From CAXBES01 sp963974915 (GTDB taxonomy: Bacteria > Bacteroidota > Bacteroidia > Flavobacteriales > Flavobacteriaceae), in assembly GCA_963974915.1 (NCBI GenBank), contig CAXBES010000013.1, positions 50,936 to 114,935 of the forward strand: 64,000 nucleotides of DNA, in the 5' to 3' direction. Position 1 is the first letter of the stretch; every line of letters begins with the position of its first letter. The position numbers were made by a program, and so were the translations under genes. The notes under the pieces are model-generated. The model was given only the letters and a program-made list of their open reading frames with translations, ran no database searches and was not told where the DNA came from. Positions 25,867 to 35,040 of the stretch are shown here, piece by piece.

Positions 25867-28800
25867 TTATTCGAAGAAGTAACGTAATCCTACTTGCATT
25901 TGCCATCTAGATGATTGTAATCCCGAATCGTCTAATTGATCGATTCCGTCTTCAAATCTCTCTGGATCAAATGAGAATACGGGATCCGGACCTCCGTTCA
26001 CAGTTGTCAACAGACCAACTTCATTATTTGAAATAAATCTTCTCTTACCCCAGTCCTTATTTATTAAGTTTGTGAAGTTAAAGATATCTACCGAAGCCTG
26101 TAAGGTGTGTTTCTTGTTACCAGAATTTATAGAGAAATCCTGTAAGAACTTAAGGTCAATTACATTACTCCAACGACCTCTATCTCCATTTCGCTCCACA
26201 TATCCACCTCTTCTGCTGCTTAAGTATTCATTACTTTCAATAAAGGCATTGAACGCTTCCCATTGTTGTGCCGGAGTTAAACCTCCATCACCACTCTGAT
26301 CTGCAAAAACAATTTCAGAAGAGTTAGCAGGTACATAAAGAAGTGCGTTATCACGAGAATCATCATTTAGTAAATCTCTTCCTTCGTTATAGACATAACT
26401 AAACGGCGCTCCATCTACACCTTCATAGAAAAGACCAATTGTAGTTTTTACATTTTCATTCCACTTCAACTCGTAAGAAACATTACCGGAAACTCTGCTT
26501 CCTAAAGAGAAATCAGATTCGGTTGCTGTTAAATTCGAGTTTTTACCATTTACGGTTTGAATGTTTCTCCATTGAGAACTGTTTTGCGATGAAGTACCGT
26601 CAAAAACTTTGTACGATTGTCCGTAAGAGTAAGAAATCTGTCCCTGGAATCCATTTTGGTAAGGCTTTCTTAAAGATACAGTTGCATTATACGAATGACC
26701 TTCTCCGGTATTGGATGCTAAATAAACTCCTCCGTAAGTATCATCAATCTCATCACCTCTATCGTAAAATGGTCTGTTATCTGCACCATTTAATGTTCCA
26801 ACAGGGCCTTTTAAGTTTAAGTTCTCATAATAGATATCAGTAATTACATCAGTATAAAGGAAATCTGCAGAAGCAATTAATCCCCATACAGGTAATTTCT
26901 GATCTACTGCAATGTTGTATTTCATTACTTGTGGTAATTTGAAATCTTTAGCAATTAAATCAACATTTCCTCCTACTTCGCCTGTTCCAGGCTCCGGACT
27001 TTCCAACTGATTGTTCACGTTTGGTTCGAAAGCCTGATCGGTTCTAAATGTAAAACCTCCGGTTACACCGTTGTTATTATATGTACCTCCCGGCCATACC
27101 AAAGGAAGTCTTGAAGTAAAGATTCCAAATCCACCACGAATTTGAGTAGTGTTATTATCGAAAACATCCCAGTTAAAACCAATTCTAGGTGATATATGAG
27201 CACTTGCGTTGATTCCTTGTCCAACACGTGCTCCCTGAAGGTCTTTTCCGTAAGCTTCTAACAATCCTACAGTACGTGTATTAAAGTCTTCGTTTACGGT
27301 ACCATCTTCCCAGTAAGGAACATCTACACGTAAGCCGAAAGTTGCTTTAAAATTGTCTGCGAATTGTACCTCATCCTGTACGTATAACGCAGCCTGGAAA
27401 GTTGAGAATTCAGATGCACCTGCAGACTCATCCCCGGTAATACCATTACCAACAAGTGAATAACCGTGCTGATAAACATCTGCATTCTGCATTGTAAGGA
27501 ATTGATTTAAACCACTGGATAATAAGTTCCCATCATTATCGAACTGATCTTCAAAAGTGTAATCTCCGTAGTTATATGCGAAAAATAAGTTTTTAGATTT
27601 TGCATATTCTAAGTTAGTACCAATAGTAATAGTTTGTTTTCCGGAAAAAATCTCGAAATTATCGTTAAGAGTAAATACATCTTGATTTAACAAGTTAGCC
27701 GTTGAGAAAGGCTCAGAACCAAAAGAAATTGTTCCATTTCCATCCTGAATATCAACTGTTGGGAATGGAGATCCTGAAGGATCACGATCATCTCTTACAG
27801 CCGTATACCCAATAACTAACTGGTTTGCATACTTACTACCTATACTTGAGTTTAATTCTAAAGCGGTAGAGTTTGTAGTAGTAATAAATTCTTCCGAACC
27901 GTTTATAAATCCGATAGTCCTGTTTCCGGAACTACGAGCTTCTAAATTCTCACCTTTTACATAACCATGTCTTAATGAAAGTGTGTTATTATCATTAATG
28001 TTCCAGTTGATCTTAGCTGTTATCTTGTTACTGGTTAATGTACGTGTATTTGCATCAAATCCACCCGGATCGTACCCATATGTATTGATCAGGAAATTAC
28101 GCAGTCCATTAATATCGTCTAATGTTGAACGTCCTGTGTAATTACTAAAGTTGAAAGGTTGTGGGGTTTCATCATCTTGTCTTTCGTAGTTGATAAAATA
28201 GAACAACTTATCTTTTATAATTGGACCTCCAACACGCATTCCATATGTTAAGGCCGAAAATTCTTCTAATTTCTCTTCAGTTTCTCCTTCACCAACTAAA
28301 CTTGGAGGAGTTTTTCCAGCAAAACTCTCATTTCTTAAGAATCCATAAACAGACCCTTCAATGTCGTTAGTTCCCGAACGAGTTATCGCGTTGATAGATC
28401 CACCAGAAAATCCGGATTGTCTAACATCGAATGGAGCTACGTTTACCTGAAATGTTTCAATAGCATCTACTGAAAAAGGATTTACCCCTGTTTGACCTCC
28501 ATTCGTTCCCGAACCGGCTAAACCAAATACGTCGTTGTTTACAGCACCATCAATATAGATAGCGTTATAACGGTTGTTTTGACCCCCTAATGATACTGAA
28601 AACCCATCAGAACCTTCAGTAATTTGAGCTTGAGGTGTAATTCTAACGAAATCGGCAATAGATCGAGAGGTAGCAGGAAGCGTAAGGATATCACGCTCGG
28701 TTACTGTTGTCTCCGTTCCGGTCTTGTTACTGTCGAAAACATTATCTCTTTGAGTTGTGATAACAACTTCATCAAGAGCACTAGCAGATTCTGCAAGATT

Positions 28801-29112
28801 AACTCCAATACGTTTAGACTCACCTAAGCCTAAATAAACATCATTTCTAACAAAATCACTATATCCAACATAAGTGATAGTTACAATATAAGGACCACCC
28901 GGTCTCATGTTAGGTACTCGGTAAAAACCATCGAAATCGGTGATGGCACCGTACTTTGTCCCGGACTCGGTGTGCAAAGCGACCACAGTTGCTCCGGTTA
29001 GAGGTTCACCTGCATCATCGACAACGCGACCGTTAATCGAAGAAGTGGTAACACCTTGTGAAAAAGCAGCAAAACTGCCCAATAGTAAAACTAAAAGTAG
29101 TAGTTTTTTCAT
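25867..29112 (-). CDS. Oar-like TonB-dependent receptor
   Basis: This 1081-residue protein has a signal peptide (ending AFSQG), a carboxypeptidase regulatory-like domain (~25-110, SINGRVVDDAGEPLTGATV), a plug with the 'LGGQNNRYNAIYIDGAVNND' block, and a large barrel ending in LRYFFE. The plug and barrel resemble the Oar proteins of Myxococcus and Bacteroidota. Oar-type receptors are linked to peptide or protein signals and, in Myxococcus, to development and protease secretion; the substrate here is unknown. It is a single-gene unit with a textbook promoter upstream and a strong terminator downstream, which suggests steady independent expression. Confidence 0.93.
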   Translation of the reverse strand: MKKLLLLVLLLGSFAAFSQGVTTSSINGRVVDDAGEPLTGATVVALHTESGTKYGAITDFDGFYRVPNMRPGGPYIVTITYVGYSDFVRNDVYLGLGESKRIGVNLAESASALDEVVITTQRDNVFDSNKTGTETTVTERDILTLPATSRSIADFVRITPQAQITEGSDGFSVSLGGQNNRYNAIYIDGAVNNDVFGLAGSGTNGGQTGVNPFSVDAIETFQVNVAPFDVRQSGFSGGSINAITRSGTNDIEGSVYGFLRNESFAGKTPPSLVGEGETEEKLEEFSALTYGMRVGGPIIKDKLFYFINYERQDDETPQPFNFSNYTGRSTLDDINGLRNFLINTYGYDPGGFDANTRTLTSNKITAKINWNINDNNTLSLRHGYVKGENLEARSSGNRTIGFINGSEEFITTTNSTALELNSSIGSKYANQLVIGYTAVRDDRDPSGSPFPTVDIQDGNGTISFGSEPFSTANLLNQDVFTLNDNFEIFSGKQTITIGTNLEYAKSKNLFFAYNYGDYTFEDQFDNDGNLLSSGLNQFLTMQNADVYQHGYSLVGNGITGDESAGASEFSTFQAALYVQDEVQFADNFKATFGLRVDVPYWEDGTVNEDFNTRTVGLLEAYGKDLQGARVGQGINASAHISPRIGFNWDVFDNNTTQIRGGFGIFTSRLPLVWPGGTYNNNGVTGGFTFRTDQAFEPNVNNQLESPEPGTGEVGGNVDLIAKDFKLPQVMKYNIAVDQKLPVWGLIASADFLYTDVITDIYYENLNLKGPVGTLNGADNRPFYDRGDEIDDTYGGVYLASNTGEGHSYNATVSLRKPYQNGFQGQISYSYGQSYKVFDGTSSQNSSQWRNIQTVNGKNSNLTATESDFSLGSRVSGNVSYELKWNENVKTTIGLFYEGVDGAPFSYVYNEGRDLLNDDSRDNALLYVPANSSEIVFADQSGDGGLTPAQQWEAFNAFIESNEYLSSRRGGYVERNGDRGRWSNVIDLKFLQDFSINSGNKKHTLQASVDIFNFTNLINKDWGKRRFISNNEVGLLTTVNGGPDPVFSFDPERFEDGIDQLDDSGLQSSRWQMQVGLRYFFE

Positions 29113-29140
29113 AGTTGTGTGTTTAGTTAAATAATTTGTG

Positions 29141-29170
29141 CAAAGGTATGTCTATAATCTATTTTTTCAA
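29141..29170 (-). promoter_or_regulatory. Promoter of the Oar-like receptor
   Basis: On the minus strand, TTG (29168-29170), a 19-bp spacer and TACCTTTG (29141-29148) match the Bacteroidota promoter consensus exactly. The -7 box is 28 bp upstream of the start codon. Confidence 0.7.
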
Positions 29171-29256
29171 TAGCTAAACGTTAAGAAAATGCTAAGAAAT
29201 ACCTATCTCTAAATTACTATGAAAATCCCGCGGATGTGAAGTTGAGTATATTTGTT

Positions 29257-29279
29257 TATAAAAAGGTTATTAACAACCT
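29257..29279 (-). terminator. Possible terminator after the M23 peptidase gene
   Basis: In the minus direction AGGTT and AACCT pair around a six-base loop and are followed by TTTTTAT, 14 bp after the peptidase stop. The stem is only five pairs, so this is weak. Confidence 0.4.
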
Positions 29280-29292
29280 CATATTCTGCACA

Positions 29293-30519
29293 TTAAAATG
29301 TAATGCAGTCTATTTGTTCCTTTAACGGACTGATAAAAGAGAAGTATCCTTCCTGAAGTTCTTCAGGTAGAGGTTTTGAAAGTGGAAGATCTTCCTTAAA
29401 TGGATCTACTTGTTTGCCATTCTTCCAAAAACGATAACAAACATGTGGCCCACCGGTATTTCCGGTCATACCAACCCAACCAATTACATCACCCTGACGA
29501 ACAAAGTCACCAACACGCACATTCCTGCTCTTCATGTGTAGATATTGTGTGTCGTAAGTACCATTATGTCTAATCTTTACATAATTTCCATTACCTCCTC
29601 TTCTTTCAGATTTAGTAACTACCCCATCTGCAGTCGCCAAAATTGGGGTTCCGATAGGTGCAGCGAAATCTGTTCCTTTATGTGGACGTAACTTATAACC
29701 GTAATATTTAATTCGTCTTGATAAATTATATCGAGATGAGATTCGGCTAAATTTAACCGGAGCTTTTAAGAAAGCTCTTCTCAAGTTATCTGCGTTTTCA
29801 TCGTAGAAATCGACAATACGATTAATAGTATCTCCTTCATATGCGAAGGCATAAAGTGGCTTGCCTCTATGTTCAAAATAAGTGGCTTTAATATCTGCTA
29901 AACCAGCAGGGATGGTATCATTGATAAACTTTTCAGTATAAATAACCTTAAACCGATCACCCGGTTGTAAATGGAAAAAGTTTACGGTCCATGCATAAAT
30001 ATTCGCAAGACGATCGGTCATATACGCACTCAGATTTTGCTCTTCCATAGTTTGCGAAAGAGAACTGGTTATGATCCCGGAAGCAGACTTTTCTTTATAA
30101 CTCACAGGTTTGCTGGCAGTAAAACTTGAAACCGTATCCCGAAAATCTACTACCGCATAATCTACTTTATTCTTTTCGTAAATAAAAACTTGAGTAGCAT
30201 TAGTAGAATCCTTAGAGTTTAACAACACATAAGGCTTACCTACCACAATGCGACGAACATCAAAACTATCTTTAAATTTATTAGCAACCTTTAATATTTT
30301 CTCCTGACTAACACCGTTGGCGTCTAAAATAGCTCCAAAGGTATCTCCGGACCTGATGGTATCACGAATAACATTATAATCGTTTAATACATAACCGTAT
30401 TCTGTAATCAGAACAGGTTCAGGTACAGATTCGGCCATTTCATCGACAAAATCGTCTTTAGTGGAGTCGCAAGCTGCGAATGAAAAAAGTATGACTAAGA
30501 GGGTAAATAGCTGCTTCAA
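29293..30519 (-). CDS. M23 (LytM) family peptidoglycan-directed lipoprotein
   Basis: The 408-residue protein has a lipoprotein signal (FAAC, Cys17), a LysM-like or opacity-associated N-terminal region (~40-200) and a C-terminal M23 domain (~265-375). Metal-site residues His280 and Asp284 (HKGTD) and the catalytic-side His328 (YLHM) are present. The usual HxH motif is HVC (His359, Cys361) in GPHVCYRFW, so the second zinc-side histidine is a cysteine. The domain may be an active variant or a degenerate regulator of cell-wall hydrolases. It ends a minus-strand trio with DUF3108 and tryptophan dioxygenase genes, with a 9-bp spacer. Confidence 0.9.
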   Translation of the reverse strand: MKQLFTLLVILFSFAACDSTKDDFVDEMAESVPEPVLITEYGYVLNDYNVIRDTIRSGDTFGAILDANGVSQEKILKVANKFKDSFDVRRIVVGKPYVLLNSKDSTNATQVFIYEKNKVDYAVVDFRDTVSSFTASKPVSYKEKSASGIITSSLSQTMEEQNLSAYMTDRLANIYAWTVNFFHLQPGDRFKVIYTEKFINDTIPAGLADIKATYFEHRGKPLYAFAYEGDTINRIVDFYDENADNLRRAFLKAPVKFSRISSRYNLSRRIKYYGYKLRPHKGTDFAAPIGTPILATADGVVTKSERRGGNGNYVKIRHNGTYDTQYLHMKSRNVRVGDFVRQGDVIGWVGMTGNTGGPHVCYRFWKNGKQVDPFKEDLPLSKPLPEELQEGYFSFISPLKEQIDCITF

Positions 30520-30528
30520 TAGGTTAAT

Positions 30529-31485
30529 TTATTTGGGATTAAAAGTATGAGTTACCCATTCGCGGCCCCATTCTTCTAATTCTTTTGGGCTCCAAAGATT
30601 AGGAAAAAATTGGACATTCTGAAATGTGGGAGGTAAATAATCTTTCCAATTGGTACCACCGGTTGCCGAAATATCTTTACCTGCTCCTTCTTTGCTAAGG
30701 TAACGATACGCTGCACCCATATGCATTAAGAGCCAATTCACATTTACATTAACGTCAAGTTTTCGCAATTCTTTTATAAGAAGTTCATTATTTTTTTCTT
30801 TCTCGGGCAGCTGTTCGTATTTATGAAAAAGTGTATGCCCGTAAACTTCCTTTGCTGTTCTTATAAAACGTGGCGTATATCGATATTCGAATTGCTTTAA
30901 AGTGAGTGTTTTTTCTTTAGTAACAGTATTGGTTGCACCTGTCTTCCAATACAGGTTTTCGAACAACTCCTCTATAGTGTTTTCTTCGGAAAAATTATCG
31001 CGTTTTGAGGCGTGTACCAAATGCTGAAGGGGAGTACAATAGATTTCTATTTTTCTGAATTGCGCCGACTGAAACCCACTAGCCGGTAAAAGTGACATCC
31101 GGAATTTTAAGAATTGTACTCGTTCCATCCCCATTATCATCACATCGAACGAATCAATTAAAATTCGAAAATATCTGTTAATTCGCTCTGCCTTCTTTCT
31201 GAAAAAATCTGCTTGCTGGAGCTTATCATCAACAATTTGTTTCAATTCGTGAATTATAAGCTTAAAATACAATTCAGTGATTTGATGATACCCTATAAAA
31301 ATTTCTTCGTCCGGAAAATGAGTTTTCGGAATTTGTAAGCTCAATAATGTATCGAGATGTATATAATCCCAATAGGTGAGATACCGGTCGTAAAGTAAAC
31401 CATCTAAATAAGCTCCAAGATCCTGCCCGGAGTTTTTAAACTTTTGCTCCAGACTTTCAATTTGACCTATAATTTTTGGATCCAT
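30529..31485 (-). CDS. kynA: Tryptophan 2,3-dioxygenase family protein
   Basis: The 318-residue product shows the helical tryptophan 2,3-dioxygenase fold features: 'YLTYWDYIHLDTLLSLQ', 'EIFIGYHQITELYFKLIIHEL', and a C-terminal 'HMGAAYRYLSKEGAGKDISATGGTNWKDYLPP', where substrate and haem contacts fall. The enzyme opens the indole ring of tryptophan to N-formylkynurenine using haem iron, the first step of the kynurenine route. The other kynurenine genes are not in this window. It lies 12 bp after the DUF3108 gene and 9 bp before the M23 gene, an arrangement that looks operonic but not metabolic. Confidence 0.9.
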   Translation of the reverse strand: MDPKIIGQIESLEQKFKNSGQDLGAYLDGLLYDRYLTYWDYIHLDTLLSLQIPKTHFPDEEIFIGYHQITELYFKLIIHELKQIVDDKLQQADFFRKKAERINRYFRILIDSFDVMIMGMERVQFLKFRMSLLPASGFQSAQFRKIEIYCTPLQHLVHASKRDNFSEENTIEELFENLYWKTGATNTVTKEKTLTLKQFEYRYTPRFIRTAKEVYGHTLFHKYEQLPEKEKNNELLIKELRKLDVNVNVNWLLMHMGAAYRYLSKEGAGKDISATGGTNWKDYLPPTFQNVQFFPNLWSPKELEEWGREWVTHTFNPK

Positions 31486-31497
31486 TTAATGGTTTTG

Positions 31498-32268
31498 TTA
31501 ATCGGCTATAATCTTAAAAGAATGCTTTAATCCTTTATATTCGGTTAATGTCGCTTTTAACGAACCTACTGCGAGATCGGCTTTCACCAATATTGGCATT
31601 TTATTCTTATCGTCTGTTACCCAAACCGTGAGACTCTCTTTTTCTTTAAAAACGCGTCCGGCTTGAACATAAGGACGAAACTTTAAACAGGGTACATTAC
31701 CAAAACTTGTTTTTAATACTTCCCTGCCTAAGAATTTGAGTCGGAAGTTGTAATTTTCATTGTCAAACATCATATTCATATCGATAGTCTGACCTTCCGT
31801 TATATTTTTGGTATCTAGCCTGTTGCGAAGATAATAAAAAGATGAAACCATATCCTGTGTGTTTTCAGGAAAGGCAAATATCTCTTTGGTAGCATGCTTC
31901 TTATTGAACACCAGAGCTTCCTTGCTCTCGTGGTCAAAATCTATTTGAATATCTTTAGTATGGCCTCCTTCGTCAATTTTCCTTATAAATCTATATGGAA
32001 TATCCTTGTCCTTATCTATGTAGGTTTGATAGTCGTCTTCTACTTTAAAGAAAAAACGAGAAACTCCTACTGTTTTACCATAACCTTTAACATGATGTAC
32101 CTGCTTCCCCTGAAACGTCTTTTCATCAACTTCAAGTGTGGCATAGCCGGCTGTGATCAACCCATAATGTATCCTGAATTTAAACCATTCGCCATCTCCA
32201 TAGGCAGGTTCTTGTGCGCTAAGCACAGTAATATTGGAGAGCAGTAGTAAGATGATTAACTTCTTCAT
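31498..32268 (-). CDS. DUF3108 family exported protein
   Basis: I start at the ATG at 32268, giving a clean signal peptide MKKLIILLLLSNITVLSAQ; an upstream ATG at 32286 adds six residues. The ~256-residue product is a DUF3108 protein, with 'WFKFRIHYGLITAGYATLEV' early and a beta-sandwich pattern through to the C-terminus. Members are periplasmic and of unknown function. It is the first gene of the minus-strand group DUF3108-kynA-M23, after the terminator that closes the hppD transcript. Confidence 0.85.
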   Translation of the reverse strand: MKKLIILLLLSNITVLSAQEPAYGDGEWFKFRIHYGLITAGYATLEVDEKTFQGKQVHHVKGYGKTVGVSRFFFKVEDDYQTYIDKDKDIPYRFIRKIDEGGHTKDIQIDFDHESKEALVFNKKHATKEIFAFPENTQDMVSSFYYLRNRLDTKNITEGQTIDMNMMFDNENYNFRLKFLGREVLKTSFGNVPCLKFRPYVQAGRVFKEKESLTVWVTDDKNKMPILVKADLAVGSLKATLTEYKGLKHSFKIIAD

Positions 32269-32321
32269 TGATTTGGGTTTTAGCATTTTCTATCTGCTAA
32301 TACAACTTCTGTTCCAAAAAT

Positions 32322-32351
32322 AAAACTCCATCATTTAGACGATGGAGTTTT
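32322..32351 (-). terminator. Terminator after hppD
   Basis: AAAACTCCATC (32322-32332) pairs perfectly over 11 bp with GATGGAGTTTT (32341-32351). In the minus direction a T-rich run follows, 17 bp after the hppD stop codon. Confidence 0.88.
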
Positions 32352-32368
32352 ACTAATGTTACACTTTT

Positions 32369-33529
32369 TTAAAGCGTTCCACGAGCAGCCTGTTCGCGCT
32401 CAATAGATTCGAAAAGTGCTTTAAAATTTCCTGCTCCAAAACCTTTAGCTCCCATTCTCTGGATGATTTCGAAGAATAAAGTAGGTCTGTCTTCCAGAGG
32501 CTTTGTGAAAATTTGCAATAAATATCCCTCTTCATCTGCATCTACCAATATGGAAAGTCTTTGAAGTTCTTTGATATCTTCTTTCATAATATCCATATGG
32601 CTTCCCAAGCGTCGTGGGATATCGTCGTAGTATTCTTGTGGGGGTGGCGGTAAGAACTCCACCCCTCTGGCTTTTAACTGAGCCACCGTTTTTATTACAT
32701 CATCTGTTGCCAAAGCTAAATGCTGAACCCCGGAACCTTCATAAAAGTCTAAATATTCCTCAATTTGAGACTTTTTAATTCCCTTTGCAGGTTCATTAAT
32801 AGGGAATTTTATTCGTCCGTTACCATTGCTCATCACTTTACTCATAAGTGCCGAATATTCGGTATGGATCTGTTTGTCATCAAAGGATAGGAAATTAACA
32901 AATCCCATCACATCTTCATACCATTTAACCCACTTGTTCATTTGTCCCCAACCAACATTACCCACCATATGGTCGATATATTTTAATCCTGTAGGTTCGG
33001 GATTGTAGTCAGATTTCCATTCTCTAAAGCCCGGTAAGAAAGTTCCTTTATAGTTTTTTCGTTCCACGAACATATGAACAGTTTCACCATATGTGTAAAT
33101 ACCGGCGCGAACTACTTCCCCATTTTCATCTTTTTCCACTGTGGGTTCCATATACGATTTTGCACCCCGTTTGGTTGTTTCTTCGTAAGCACTTCTTGCA
33201 TCATCTACCCATAGGGCGACTATTTTAACGCCATCCCCATGTTTAACAATATGATCGTTAATAGGAGATTTACTATTCAATGGTGTAGTAAGTACGATCC
33301 TGATCTTATCCTGTTTTAAAACATAGCTCACCTGATCTTTAGATCCGGTTTCCAAACCTTTATATGCATAGGACTGAAATCCAAATGCGGTTTTATAAAA
33401 ATGTGCAGACTGTTTTGCGTTTCCAACATAGAATTCTACATAGTCGGTTCCTAATAAGGGAAGGAAATCGTCTGCTCCTTCAAATATTTTTTCCAATCCG
33501 TAGTCTACTGACTTTACTTCTTTACTCAT
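32369..33529 (-). CDS. hppD: 4-hydroxyphenylpyruvate dioxygenase
   Basis: This 386-residue enzyme has two vicinal-oxygen-chelate halves. The iron ligands fit His187 (IDHMVGNV), His270 (VQHLALAT) and Glu354 (FFEIIQR), and the C-terminal 'GAKGFGAGNFKALFESIEREQ' helix is typical of the family. It converts 4-hydroxyphenylpyruvate to homogentisate in tyrosine and phenylalanine breakdown. The next step's gene, hmgA, lies upstream on the same strand at 33665-34825. Between them is a 135-bp gap with a structured-RNA candidate. A terminator follows the gene. Confidence 0.96.
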   Translation of the reverse strand: MSKEVKSVDYGLEKIFEGADDFLPLLGTDYVEFYVGNAKQSAHFYKTAFGFQSYAYKGLETGSKDQVSYVLKQDKIRIVLTTPLNSKSPINDHIVKHGDGVKIVALWVDDARSAYEETTKRGAKSYMEPTVEKDENGEVVRAGIYTYGETVHMFVERKNYKGTFLPGFREWKSDYNPEPTGLKYIDHMVGNVGWGQMNKWVKWYEDVMGFVNFLSFDDKQIHTEYSALMSKVMSNGNGRIKFPINEPAKGIKKSQIEEYLDFYEGSGVQHLALATDDVIKTVAQLKARGVEFLPPPPQEYYDDIPRRLGSHMDIMKEDIKELQRLSILVDADEEGYLLQIFTKPLEDRPTLFFEIIQRMGAKGFGAGNFKALFESIEREQAARGTL

Positions 33530-33575
33530 AATTGCAAGTAGTTTAGTTATTCAATTTTATTTGCAGCAGCTTTTT

Positions 33576-33658
33576 TAGCCCTGATGGAAGCGGCATCCTC
33601 TCCTTCGCTGCTCTGGCAGCTACGGAGAGATACAGCGTACAGCAGGAATTAGCTCCTT
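33576..33658 (+). ncRNA. Flavo-1-like structured RNA motif candidate
   Basis: The gap between hmgA and hppD contains a segment beginning TAGCCCTGATGGAAGCGGC and ending GCAGGAATTAGCTCCT. It folds as nested stems: CCTG (33580-33583) with CAGG (33643-33646), CTCTCC (33598-33603) with GGAGAG (33624-33629), and GCTG (33607-33610) with CAGC (33617-33620). I recall this conserved 'CCCTGATGGAAGCGGC' block from intergenic regions of many flavobacterial genomes; the best match I know is the Flavo-1 RNA family of unknown function. The strand given is the one in which this consensus reads, opposite to the neighbours. Name and strand need a covariance-model search. Confidence 0.5.
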
Positions 33659-33664
33659 AATAAA

Positions 33665-34825
33665 TTATTTATCCAGCCAAGATTGATAGTAGGTGTCATC
33701 TGCTATCTTTAAAGCTTCTTCTGTTACTTTTAATGGCTTAAAGGTATCTACCATCACTGCCAATTCATCGGTTTTAGTTTTACCAATACTTCTTTCGGTC
33801 GCTCCCGGATGTGGTCCGTGTGGAATACCTGCGGGATGAAGCGATATATGACCTGCATCAATATCGTTTCTACTCATAAAATCCCCATCTACATAGTATA
33901 ACACCTCATCACTATCAATATTGCTATGATTGTATGGTGCGGGAATACTAAGAGGGTGATAATCGTATAATCGAGGTACAAAACTGCAGACAACAAAGGC
34001 ATCTGTCTCGAAGGTTTGATGCACCGGAGGGGGTTGATGAATACGTCCTGTTATAGGCTCGAAATCATGAATTGAAAAGGCATAGGGAAAATTATAACCG
34101 TCGTATCCAACAACATCGAATGGATGCGTAGCATATACCATTTCTATAATTTCGTCTTGTTTTTTGATCTTTATCAAAAAGTCTCCTTTTTCGTTATGAG
34201 TTTCTAACTCCTGTGGTTTTCTGATATCGCGCTCACAAAATGGTGAGTGTTCCAATAACTGACCAAACCAATTTCTATAGCGTTTGGGAGTATAAATGGG
34301 CCTGTAAGACTCTACAATGAACAACCTGTTATCCTCGGTCTCGAAATCAATTTGATAAATGATCCCACGTGGCACTAACAGATAATCCCCGTATTTGAAA
34401 TCGAGATTCCCCATATGTGTTCTTAGTGTCCCTGAGCCTTTATGAATAAATAATAGCTCATCTGCATCCGTATTTTTATAGAAATAGTCTCGCAATGGCT
34501 TTTTCGGTGCTGCCAGGATGATATTACAATCTGAGTTGGTAAGCACCACTTTCCTGCTTTCTAAGAAATCGTTCTCAGGCTTAACCTGAAAGCCTCTAAA
34601 ACGATAAGACTGCAAGTTATTGGCTTTTGCGATCTTAGGGGCAACACTGTATTGCTTTTTAATCTCCTTTACCTGTGTTGGTCTGTGTTCGTGGTATAGG
34701 TTGCTATACATACCATCGAACCCAATCGTACCAAATAGCTGTTCGGCATAAAGTGTGCCGTCGGGTTTACGAAATTGAGTATGTCTTTTGGGAGGTATTT
34801 TCCCCAATTGATGATAAAAAGGCAT
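33665..34825 (-). CDS. hmgA: Homogentisate 1,2-dioxygenase
   Basis: The 386-residue product is a homogentisate 1,2-dioxygenase of the shorter bacterial type. It has an N-terminal cupin region with 'YGDYLLVPRGIIYQIDF' and a C-terminal half carrying the metal-site segment NHSNIDSDEVLYYVDGDF and HPAGIPHGPHPG. It opens the ring of homogentisate to maleylacetoacetate in tyrosine catabolism. hppD follows on the same strand after 135 bp. The maleylacetoacetate isomerase and fumarylacetoacetase genes are not in the window. Confidence 0.94.
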   Translation of the reverse strand: MPFYHQLGKIPPKRHTQFRKPDGTLYAEQLFGTIGFDGMYSNLYHEHRPTQVKEIKKQYSVAPKIAKANNLQSYRFRGFQVKPENDFLESRKVVLTNSDCNIILAAPKKPLRDYFYKNTDADELLFIHKGSGTLRTHMGNLDFKYGDYLLVPRGIIYQIDFETEDNRLFIVESYRPIYTPKRYRNWFGQLLEHSPFCERDIRKPQELETHNEKGDFLIKIKKQDEIIEMVYATHPFDVVGYDGYNFPYAFSIHDFEPITGRIHQPPPVHQTFETDAFVVCSFVPRLYDYHPLSIPAPYNHSNIDSDEVLYYVDGDFMSRNDIDAGHISLHPAGIPHGPHPGATERSIGKTKTDELAVMVDTFKPLKVTEEALKIADDTYYQSWLDK

Positions 34826-35040
34826 AAGTTATTGATTTACTATACAAATATCGGAAAAAATTAAGGGTTGCATATTTAAAGTTCTATTAAAAATTTTGTT
34901 GATTAAAAAGTGGTGTAGAAGTTAATACGTAAAACATATCTTCCAAAGATGAAAATATGTTGAGATGTTATCAAATTGACAGGAATGATCTTGGCGACGG
35001 AAGTCAATATTGTAAAGTGATACTTAGCTGTGTGGCATGT

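Noticed and set aside
29247..29254. Plus-strand TATATTTG box
   Set aside because: No plus-strand gene follows it, so I treat it as chance in AT-rich DNA.
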